A DNA stretch of 37,594 bases from Pavlovales sp. CCMP2436 (taxonomy: Eukaryota; Haptophyta; Pavlovophyceae; Pavlovales). The translations under genes were made by a program, and so were the position numbers. The number at the start of each line of letters is the position of its first letter. Within the stretch, counting starts at the first letter, position 1. The notes under the pieces are model-generated. The model searched no databases and was not told where the DNA came from. It saw nothing but the letters and a program-made list of their open reading frames with translations. Location: positions 24,333 to 61,926 of the forward strand of contig MU631775.1 of assembly GCA_026770615.1 (NCBI GenBank), in the 5' to 3' direction. Positions 17,155 to 26,937 of this stretch are shown here, piece after piece.

Positions 17155-20100
17155 ATGGGCCCATCGGACGGAGTCGGAGCACTCCGAGCAGCAGCCCTCG
17201 ACGCTTTCGGACGGAGTCGGAGCACTCCAAGCAGCAGTGATTTCACCAAGGAGCAGGGCCTCAAGGAGTACATCGACAACTCCTTCCAGTCGACCATCCT
17301 CTTCCACCACAAGCAGCTGAGGGCGGCCGTCTCCAAGCACGTCAAAGCTGCGCTGTGCGAGATCACCTCGAGCGTGCAGAGCGAGGAGGTCCTCGCGCTC
17401 TTGACGGCGGAGATGCTGCACGTGAGCAAGGGGCTGCACGTTGCAGACGCCATCGAGAGGGGCAGCGCCGTCGACCTGAGCACGCTCTGCTACGGGCAGC
17501 TACCCGGGCTTGGCGCACTCTTGCAATCCGCCCTGCCCGACGCCCTCGTGCGCTTCTGGGCCGAGATGGTCCTGCTCGAGCAGTGCGTGCGCGAGCGGAA
17601 ACCACGCGGCCGCGCGACAGAGCCGAACGTGCTCCTGCGCTTCAACCTCCACCCGGACGCGCGTATGTTCGAGTGCTTCGACAACGGTCGCGGGCTCAAC
17701 AAGGAGAGGGTTGACACCGTCATGCGGCTCGGCTTGACTGGTCACGGCAACGAGGCAGAAATCTGCCGCGGCGGCAAGTCTTTCGAAAGCCTCGGCAGCC
17801 TTTGCACGGGTCAGATCTCGGCGTATGGCATCGGAGCCAAGGGTGGCGCCGCGAGGTGCCTTTTTGGCCACTCCGCCCGATGTGACCCCCATCTCTGTTC
17901 CTGTGTCACCCGTTGCTCACCTGCGTCACACCCGTCACCGCCCTGTGTCACACCCGTAACTGCTTATGCAACTAACTCTGCCCTATGCCTCCCCTCCGCC
18001 CCCCCCCCCGATTGAAACTCCCAACAGGTTGTGCAGCCCTGACAACGGCGTGGCGATGGAGGGCGAGTTCCGCGTGCGCTCGCAGGTCGAGGGCGCCACC
18101 GTGGTCGTGAACGGGCGGCAGGACTTTGCGAAGATGCGCGCGGAAGTGCTCGAACCGGGGGGGGAAGCCGTGGTCCTATCTCGTGGCGAAGGCGACGCAG
18201 CCGATGCAGGACGAGAAGGACATCATGACAGGGTCGACGTGGGGCCGTCGGTTCACGCGCATCCAGGTCACACGCCCCCCCCCCCCCTATTTGTTGTTCT
18301 TGACATTGTGGTTTTAAGCGCCATGTAAGCACCACCACCACCAATAATATTAGTAATAATAGTAATACTAATAATAGTATTGATGATGATGATGATAATG
18401 ATAATAGTAGAAGTAGTAGTAGTAGTTGTAGTCGTAGTAGTAATAATAATAATAGTAATAATAATAATGATAATAATAATGAACAAATCGAAATAAAACC
18501 AGGTCACGGGCGTCGACAAATCCTTCTGCAGCAAGCTGCTCTCCGATCCCGCTGCTCGAAGGGAGCTCGTTAGCTTCCTCAACGACGCCTACTTCCCATT
18601 TCTGACGTGAGTTTTATTCTTCAGTCGGCTCTGCCCCTAGACCCCCGCGCCCACGGCAAACGGGCGCAGCGCGACGACCCGCGGCGAATCCCGTCGTCTG
18701 ACCATCCGCCCATCGCCCCGCTTGACTCCCAACCGGACCCGCCCCACATATCTGAATTGCAGTGACGGCGTGGGCAACCCCCCCGAGCCGGCGACAAGGC
18801 CGCTGCAGCGCGTGCAGCTGACCGTCGAGTTCTAAAACAATACGCCATCCCCCGAAACGCGCGTCGAATCCTTCAAGCTCGGCTCGCTCAAGCCGCGCGC
18901 GGGCCCGGCCCTCGACCTGAAGGTGTACCCCGCGCTTGCCGCCGCTCACCTGCCGACGGCTGCCGAGCTGCTCGCGCGCAATACCGTGAATGTCCTGGTC
19001 GAGCAGGCCAGGTTTTTTTTTTGCTTTTTTGCTTTTTTGTTTGCTTTTTTGTTTGCTTTTTTTGCTGCTGTTGCTGCTGTTACTGCTGTTGCTTCTGTTG
19101 TTGCTGTTGCTGTTAAGATTGAATGTTGATTACGATAATACTCTATTTATCAGTAGTAATAATAGTAGTAATAGTATTATTGTTATTTATATTCATATTT
19201 GCATATACATTTGTATGTGTATATGTATTTATATATTACTGAGAGGGATCCAAGCTGGCGTCTGACTGCCCTGGAAGCTCTGCTGGTCCATATTTATCAT
19301 CAGCACCGACAAAACGTTAATCAACGCGCTGATCGCGCGCTGGGGCCCGGACCTCACGCTTCGGCTCGAAATCAGCCTGCCTCCGCCCGCCCTGCCGAGT
19401 GAGAAGGCACTGATCATCTATTTCTACATGCCAGGTGCGCTCTAACCGCTCTACCCCTAAGTAGAACTCATCCTGTCACACCCACCACTGCCCTGTGTCA
19501 CACCCGCCACTGCCCTGTGTCACACCCGCCACTGTCATGTATCACACCTGTCACTGTATGTGACACACTTGTCGCTGTATGTGACACCCTTGTCGCTATA
19601 TGTGACACACTTGTCGCTGTATGTGACACAAACAGTCCTCGATAGTGACGACGATATCTCCGAGCACGCCGTGCACTGGAAGAGCAAAACGGGCTCCTGC
19701 CCTTCCAGAACGGGTGCCGCCTGCCCGCGCAGAATCCAGTAGGCGCTTTTTAAAATGCGTTTGTGAGATATGACACTCCAGGCGACGCAGCACTCAGACC
19801 AGCACAACTTCCGGGGCAGTCAGACGCCAGCTTGAATCCCTGTCAGTTATATATCAGTCCTATATGGGGCATTCTCCCGTCTGGCGCATAAATTATGCAC
19901 TATTTCCCTAGACGCCTCTTATGATACATGTCTTATAGTCATTGCTATGAGTGATACTATTTCACATGTTAGATCGTGCGCAGCATGTTAGATCGTGCGC
20001 AGCTCCATGGACAAGACGAATGCCGCCGGGAAGCGCACTCCCCTTCATTCATCTGATTCCTGATTCCCCTCCCCCTCCCCCCTCCTCCTTTTCCTAGATC

Positions 20101-23100
20101 GTGTGGCCCTTCTTGGAGCAGCCGTTCGGCACGACGAAAGTCTGAGAAGAATCATTATATTATTATTAATAATAATATTATTAATGTTATTATATTATTA
20201 TTATTCTAGATCGTGTGGCCCTTCATGGAGCAGCCCAGCGGCGCGAGGAAAGTTGATAAGAACAGGCGCCTCACTCTCTCGCACGCGTGCTACAACCGCG
20301 TGATCGGCATTATCGTGCGTCACCACCTCTTTTCATCTTTTTCTCTTTTTTGTTCCCTCTTTTTTGTTGTTCCTCTTGTTTCCCTCTTTTTCCTTTTTTC
20401 TTCTTTTGAATTAGTGTGTGTGTGAGAGATCTCCCGACTGACGTGAAGACCATTCATGTGGTTGTCTCGCGCGCAATACTTTCTCGTCGCCGCAATGAGC
20501 CGCTCATAATAGCAATATTTTAACCCTCGAACAGGGCCTGACCTATGTGACACTCGTCGCAAGCCCTGTGTGACAACCGCTTCCGACCTGCGTAACACCC
20601 GCCCATTCAATATGAATATTCTCATTATTACCATTATTCTCATTCTCATTATTATTGTTTGTATAATTATTAATATAATAATTATAATTATTATAGTTAT
20701 TGTTTTTGTTATTACTTGAACTTGCGAGCAGTTCCTGCCGCCCCTATAATACCAATATATAATTATTTTTAAAAAATATTTATAGTAACAGTTCCTGCCG
20801 CCCTCCTGCTCGATTTTTATATTAGTATTAGTATTATTATTATTAATATTATACTCATCATAATTTTACGAATTATAATAATATAATAATAGCTCCTGCC
20901 GCCCTCCTGCTCGGTCAGCAAAAACAAGTCGTGCCTCACGACGGAGGCGGCGGCCGCGCTTAACCCCATCGACATGAAGCACATCAAAGCATTCGCCAGC
21001 CAGATTCCTAGGCTGCTCGGCGCAAACGCGCAGGTGCTAGCGGGTGCCTCGGCGGGCCCCCGGCTCCGGGCAGCGAACCTGCCCGGGGGCAGCGGCTCGC
21101 AGGAAGTGACCCACTTCTCCGAGCTGGTGCGCGGCAAGACGCTGGAGCAGATCTACCTCGATGTGTGGCTCCCGGACATGTGCGCGCACTCGTAAAAGAA
21201 AGAAAAAAGGACAGCGCACCCAGATTGAGCATTCGACTCTTTCCTCCCCCTCCTCCCGACCCTGAGACTCACCCTGAGACTCATCCTTCTTCCTTTGTTT
21301 CGCGTTGGCGCAAGCGCGACGCGGACATTTTTGTCGATGACAAGGCGGTCACCGTGCGAATCACCGACACGAACGACTACCTCATCACGCGCCTCACGTA
21401 CCAGCGCAAGCCCCTGCGCGACGGCAACTTGATCCGCTACCGCCGCAACGGCAACAAGACCTCGCCCAAATTCCTTGGAAAGGTGGTCAATTTCCTGGCT
21501 CTTGGCGGCCATCCCGACCCCGGCAAGGTAAGCTTTTTTTGCCATCGTAAAAAAAAAAAAAAAAAAAAAAAAAAGAGTACGCATTTGTTGCCATTTTTAT
21601 CACATCATTCTCATTCTAAATATCCTTGTTATTATCAATATATTGATGGCAATGATTATTGTCAATATCATTGCCATTATTATCATCCTCATATTTCTCG
21701 TCATCATCATCATTCTCATTCTCATCGTGCTCGTAATCATCATTGTCACCCCTGATTTTTATTTTGGCAACTACTCTAATTTCAGTCGTCTTGCGCGGAC
21801 TACCGGATTTTGGTGCAGTGCTGCTCGGTGAGCAGCGCCGCGGGGGTACCTGGCCCGCATCCGGAGGAGATCTGCTTCAACTGGATGTGCGCGCAAAGCA
21901 CCCAGACTCCCCACCCGGACTCTGCCCTCCCTCTCCCCATGGACTCCTGTCACTCACCCCCCCCCCCCCCCCCCCCCCCCCCTCCCCCCTCCCCCTCTCC
22001 TCCTTGCGCAGTGTGTCGCTGGATGACCTGGACGTGCCCAAGAAGGATTGGGACGAGTACCTGAATAAAGAGCGCAAGGCGCTCCCGACTGCTCTCGAGC
22101 TCTTCGGATGGTATTATTATTCTTATTAAGGTATTATTGCGAAAGGCACTGCCGCCTGCTTTCGAGCTCTTCTTGTGGTGCTTTTCTCATTATTTTAGTT
22201 CTTATTAGTATTGAAGTCATAATCGCAAGGCGCTGCCGACGGCTATCGAGCTCTACAGATGTATTTTCTTCTTCTTTTGATGTATTTTCTTCTTCTTTTT
22301 TACTTGTTACCTTTTTACTTTTTTAAATATTTGTTTTTTACTATTTTTGTTGTTATCATGATTTATCGTAATCATTCTTATTATCGCTATTACTTTAAGT
22401 ATTCTCACTCTCGTTTTTATGTTCATTCTTATTCTTATCCTTCTTAGGCAGACGGGGTCGGGCAGCTTCGCGCTGCACGGCGCTGCCCTTAGCGTGACGC
22501 CCGACTACATCTGCGTCGCCGCCGTCCTCAAGGGGGGCGTCCATTGGCCGGATGCGCTGCCGCTTCAGCTGCGCTTCGTAGAGAAGCTGCCAGCCGGCGT
22601 GAAGCGCGCGCCGAAGGTCAACGAGCTCATCCCCGATGACACCCCCGCGTGGAACAAACCCAACTACCCGAAGGCGCACTTCTTCAAGCCCCCCCTGCTC
22701 CTCCCCGGTGAGTACGTCTGCACCGCCTGGGTGCGCAACGACGCGGGGCTGTGGACCGACAAGCTCGTGATCAGCCAGGCCAAGGTGAGGTTCACGCTCG
22801 AGGCGGGCGACCCCGAAAACTGCGTACACGTGCCGCGCGTGCAGCGCTCGCGCACGCCGGTGGGCAAGCTCTCGCTCGGCGCGGAGCTACCCGAGCTGCT
22901 CTTCGTGTGCACCAGCCTGCACAAGTACATCGTCGACCCTCTTGTGGAGGTATGTCTCTGCCTGCTGTTGGTGTGGCTGGTGTTGTGAACCATCCGCTCC
23001 TCTCTTTCACAATCGTCCCGCGGCCAACCTGCCCCTCTACCCCCTCGTCCAACCATCTCTCTCGCCTCGTGCCTCGCGCGCCTCTTACGCACCTATACTA

Positions 23101-26100
23101 TATTGAAAGAATATAATAATATTATATGTGTCCAACCCACTCTAAATAATAATTAATTAAATAATAAATCACCTAGGTCTCCGCTGTTGCTCACTACGGC
23201 GGCACGAGCGTGGCGGTGACCGTCAAGCCGGGGCGCTTCGAGCTCTGCCCCGCCGTGCCCGCGTCCGAGCTGGAACTCCCCCGCGACGCGGATCTGTGCG
23301 GCGCAACCACCGTCACCGCGCTGCACCTTGTCGGCTTCGAGCTCACGTCCGGCTTCAAGGTGTGTCTGCTCTCCCCCTTTCTCCCCCCCCTCACTCCCCC
23401 TCTCTCTTTCCTTGCGCCCACTGTGGCTGACTTAACCCCCCCCCCCTGGTTGTGTGTAGCTGTTGGAGCCGCAGCCCGAGCTCACGCTGAGCATCAGCGT
23501 GGTGCTGTCCGCCGGCACGAAGCAGCTGGGGGTCACCCTGAAGTCGCTCGGGCCGGGCGCGCCGCACGTGCTGGTGGCGCCCTCGCTCGGGGTGCCGCAG
23601 CTGACTCTGGTGCTCGGCGGCAAGACGCCCGAGCTGCGCTTCACCGTGTGCGACAAGTGGGGTAACGCCGTGAGCGAGTGCGGCGGCGAGCCGCTCAAAG
23701 CCACGTGCGCGCGCGAGGGCGTGGGCGCGGGCGAGCCGAAGGTCTCGGGCGATACCATCCTCGTGCCGCCGTGCGATGTGACGGCCGACTTTGACGGTAC
23801 GGCTGCTCTCATCGTCTCGGTGCCGACGGGCTCGGGCCCTCCGCTGACACACAGGCGGGAGTGGCATGTGGAGAAGCGCTTCCTCGCGTTCCACTGCGAG
23901 GGCGAGGGCGTGGAGGAACCGGTGTCGACGTTGTATTGGTACGTGGGCACTCCAATCCCGGATGTCACTGTCCGCTTGCATCTGCCATCGACCGACGGCG
24001 CGGCGGTGGGCGCGATCGACGAGCAGTTTAATTGGAATGGGTTCTTGGAGGTCAAGGTACAAAAAGATCACCTGCAAGCTAACTCCAGTACCCCCCCCCC
24101 CCCGTGCGCAGGATTTTCTCGATGTTCCTCCCGCGTTTTATTATTTATGAATATTTCAGTCTCAACGATCAACAATCACTAACCACTAACCAATAATAAT
24201 ATTAACAACTTCTCAATAATGCGCAGGACTCTACGATAGCGAAACCCCACAAGCTGCGCATGACGGGACCGAGTGTGACGTGGTCGGAGACAGCACCAAC
24301 CAAGAAGCAGAAAAAGAAGACGCTCACCGCGCGGCTCGGCGGCGCGACCGCGTCGCTCGTCATCGAAGGCACTCAGGGGCCTCCCAAGAAGTTCAAGCTC
24401 GAGGTACGCGGACATCTATGTACTCACGCCATTGCCTGACGGTTCGGCTGCGCAAGCTTTGTCGATTGAGCAATAATCCGCCCACCATGCCCGACTCTGC
24501 CTCGCATGTATGCAAACTAACCCCCCCCCCCTTACCCCCACCCCCACCACCACACCCATCCCCTCCCCCCCCCAACCCCCACCTAACCCCCCCTTGCCAT
24601 ACTCAGCTGGACCCGAAGAAACCCGTGGCCGGCATCGATTTCGTGCTGCGCGCCATCCTCGTCGATGCAGGTATTTTAATCACGAGAATAGGTCATAATT
24701 GGTATTACTATTAATAATAATTATTATTCATATATAATTACCAGACGGGCAGCCCTACCAGACCCGCATCGGGCAGCAGTTTCTGCGCGTGTGTCGCTCC
24801 GCAAACGGCCTCGCCGTCCACGCGAACGGTCAGTCGCGCGAATTACGCGTGCGCGCGACCCCGCACGGCAGCGACAAGGAGGCGGGGGAGCAGCTTGAGC
24901 TCAAACGCAAGTGGGCGTCTACGGAGCAGGCTGACGCGGTGGTCTTGGAGTGTACGCTCGTGCTCAAGAAGGTGGGCAAGTACTTGATTACCGTCGACGG
25001 CGTGAAAAGCCTCCTGCTCCTGGACGACGAGCAGCCGTGGAACTCTGGAGGCGCCGACCTCGAGGTGTTATTCATTTTAATCATTATTATGTCTCTTGTT
25101 ATTAGGTGCGCTCGCACTGCTAGTAATAGTTATTATTATTATGTCTCTTGTTATTAGGTGCGCTCGCACTTATTACTGTAATATTATTATTATTGGTATT
25201 ATTAGGTGCTCGCCGGAGCCGCCGACCACCTGCGCCTCTACTGGGTCGACCAGAGCGACAGCTCCGTCCGCCGCCAGGTGAGCCACTGTCTACTCCCATG
25301 TACATACGCTTACATCTACTTTACACATACATCTAAATCTACATATGCGCACATACTCATACACATATCGATACATTGATTGATACAGCTCAAGAGCGCG
25401 GCACAGTTCGGCGCGCGCGCGGAAGTCGTCGACGAGTTCGATAACGTTTGCGCGATGGCGGCCGTCAAGAGGGGCACGTTCGCGCTCAAGACCGCAGACG
25501 ACAGCGTTTACTTTGGTACCTCGGGCAAGGGCGAGTCGTGCAGCAATCTCAAGGCGAGCCAGGGCGGGGCGGAGGTCGACTGGCCCAAGCTATACCTCCG
25601 CGGTAAGGGCTGCCAGTTTCCGATCCTCTCGTCGCTCGTCGTGGAGTGGAAGGCGCCCGGCGACATCGTGCTCGAGTCGCATCCTCTGGAGCTCGAGCTG
25701 ACGGCAAGCGGCCAGCCGCACCACATCGAGATCGAGGGGGGGGGGCGGTATGCTGCGCGCGTGGGCGGCCAGGAGGTCGAGGTTCGCGCAAGAGTGGTCT
25801 GTGACGATGGGTCGTTCGGGTCGAGGTCTCTCAAGCTGTTCGTCGACACAGGGTATGCCCGTCAAGCGGCGAGCGGCCTCTTCGACATAAGGCCGGGCGT
25901 CCGCTGGTGGACGATCTGCTGCGCAGCGCCTGAGACGGCAGGCGAGCACGAGTGGTCCGTCTGCGCGACCGAGCTCTCGCTGCCGCGGCTGCTGATCGTG
26001 GTGGAGGCGGAGCCGCAGACGCCGGCGCCCGATGAGGACCCGGAGAGGACGCAGCCCGAACCCGATGACATGGCGCTTGAGCCCGACGGTCCTCCCGTGG

Positions 26101-26937
26101 CTGCGCCGCTGGTGCGAGGCGAGCGCGAGAGCGCCCGCCAGGCTGCGGCGCGTAGACAGGCTGGGGACGAGACCGAGTCAGAGTCCGAGTCTGAGCCGGA
26201 CAACTTTGCCCCGCCTCACACGAGGCAGGGGGCTCGCGGGCGGGGGGCTCGCAGGCGGTTGACAGGGCCTCGCTGCAGGCCGGCAGGGGGGGGGCTGCGT
26301 CGCCCGCGCCCGATCGCAGGTCCCCTCCCTTTGGCGCGCGCTGATGTACAGGGCGACCGGCGGCTTTCGGAGCGGGTGTTGATGCAGAGTGCGCACCCGC
26401 ATACCTCCGCACTGGGACCGGCGCGCACGCCCGACCTGCGCACATCGGTCGCACCCACGGTACGCTCGCCCGCCGCGCTCCCGCCCTCTGTCACGCACGC
26501 ACGCACGTCCACATGCGCTGCTTGCATACGCACCTGCTTGCACGGGCCTTCTCGCCGTTCCTGCCCGCAAATCGCAGACGCGCGCCGTCCCGACCACGCC
26601 CTTCCCGTTTACGCCCGCGGAGGTCAAGGAGATGGCGGATGACCTAGAGGTGAACGCTGAGAAGATCGAACAACTCAAAGATGACCTGGAAGCCGCCAAG
26701 CGAGCGCGCACCGTGCTGCACGACAGAGTGCGTGAGCAAGGGGGGGTGCAGAGTATCCAGCAGCTCGTCAACCTCGTCGACACGCCCGAAATTATGAGGC
26801 GGGATCTGAAGCGATTGCTGGCGTGCCTCACGCCAGAGTCGGAGGGGCTCATCGAGAACTCCCCCGAGGCCCGGGGGGCGCAGAGCCGCACTGCTGAGCC
26901 GGAGCATCGTAGCAAGAGGGCGCGCCCAAGCCAGTGA
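17155..26937 (+). CDS. SMCHD1-like GHKL ATPase, about 20 exons, apparently without the SMC hinge
   Basis: Proposed exons, with phase checked at most joins: 17155-17881, 18028-18266, 18503-18606, 18763-19011, 19304-19434, 19636-19738, 20210-20314, 20893-21191 (end uncertain), 21315-21527, 21786-21886, 22012-22110, 22448-22949, 23177-23359, 23460-24056, 24227-24403, 24607-24670, 24745-25064, 25206-25277, 25389-26459, 26578-26937; about 1900 residues. GHKL motifs: EYIDNS (N box), FDNGRGL (G1) and ISAYGIGAKGGA (G2) followed by FGHSAR, close to human SMCHD1 ([20 protein letters not shown]). Further matches by eye: VTGV, CYNRVIG, a BAH-like exon, YLNKERKALP, Ig-like repeats, and a final coiled coil. 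The chain stops where the human hinge would begin. Defects: TAA at 18833-18835, shifts at the G8 run near 18159 and near 19690. These may be decay or assembly error. The likely role is chromatin structure and silencing, by family. Confidence 0.72.
17164..17241 (+). repeat. 48-base direct duplication at the SMCHD1-like first exon
   Basis: CGGACGGAGTCGGAGCACTCC(G/A)AGCAGCAG occurs at 17164-17193 and 17212-17241, offset by 48 bases. Each copy ends in a potential acceptor AGCAG. The start may be the ATG at 17155 reading through both copies, or an acceptor near 17237 before DFTKEQG. Confidence 0.7.
17882..17962 (+). repeat. Intronic minisatellite CTGTGTCACACCCGTCACCGCC, array 1
   Basis: Four imperfect 19-22-base units start directly at the donor of the first SMCHD1-like intron. 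Related units fill a later intron (19471-19635), and a degenerate group lies at 20536-20610. Confidence 0.75.
18336..18482. repeat. Intronic AT-rich trinucleotide microsatellite
   Basis: Imperfect (AAT/TAG)n fills most of the intron between exons 2 and 3. Similar tracts occur in introns at 20150-20207, 20620-20890, 24670-24740 and 25065-25205. Confidence 0.8.
19244..19288 (-). repeat. Dispersed tRNA-like short repeat, inverted partial copy
   Basis: The reverse complement reads GACCAGCAGAGCTTCC, AGGGCAGTCAGACGCC, AGCTTGGATCCCT, matching the copies at 3766, 14524 and 19781 but lacking the 5' GCGACGCAG block. It ends 15 bases before the acceptor of exon 5. Confidence 0.6.
19471..19635 (+). repeat. 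Intronic minisatellite array 2, carrying the acceptor in its last unit
   Basis: About eight units of 21-22 bases drift from CCTGTGTCACACCCGCCACTGC to ATGTGACACACTTGTCGCTGT. The final unit is cut by ACAAACAG|TCCTCG, the acceptor of exon 6, so the splice site lies inside the array. Confidence 0.8.
19781..19841 (+). repeat. Dispersed tRNA-like short repeat, copy 3
   Basis: GGCGACGCAGCACTCAGACCAGCACAAC...CAGACGCCAGCTTGAATCCCT in the intron after exon 6. The best-preserved copy. Confidence 0.65.
19971..20254 (+). repeat. Fourfold reiterated acceptor of SMCHD1-like exon 7
   Basis: TAG|ATCGTG occurs with AG ending at 19972, 19991, 20097 and 20209. The third copy (20098-20142) extends far into the exon: ATCGTGTGGCCCTTCTTGGA against ATCGTGTGGCCCTTCATGGA in the accepted exon. 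It meets a TGA in frame after 15 codons. Confidence 0.8.
20732..20913 (+). repeat. Threefold reiterated acceptor of SMCHD1-like exon 8
   Basis: CAG|TTCCTGCCGCCCC (20732), CAG|TTCCTGCCGCCCTCCTGCTC (20792) and TAG|CTCCTGCCGCCCTCCTGCTC (20893, accepted exon start) are separated by AT-rich microsatellite. Confidence 0.82.
22071..22262 (+). repeat. Threefold reiterated donor of SMCHD1-like exon 11
   Basis: The exon end GCGCAAGGCGCTCCCGAC...CGAGCTCTTCGGATG|GTATTA (22071-22110) recurs in diverged form at 22138-22177 (|GTGCTT) and 22223-22260 (|GTATTT). Each copy is directly followed by GT. Confidence 0.82.
25089..25215 (+). repeat. Threefold reiterated acceptor of SMCHD1-like exon 18
   Basis: TGTCTCTTGTTATTAG|GTGCGCTCGCACT occurs with AG ending at 25105 and 25157. 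The accepted exon start TATTAG|GTGCTCGCCGG follows at 25206. The first two copies are 52 bases apart and nearly identical. Confidence 0.82.

Noticed and set aside
18923..19265. Leu/Phe-rich ORFs around 19010-19130 as membrane proteins
   Set aside because: They arise from T-rich and GTT/GCT microsatellite in an intron.
21195..21315. A confident exon 8 to exon 9 join
   Set aside because: The GTAAAA donor after 21191 is out of phase with the start at 21315. Alternative donors (GTGTGG after GAT, near 21161) fit phase but drop conserved-looking residues, so the boundary is left open.
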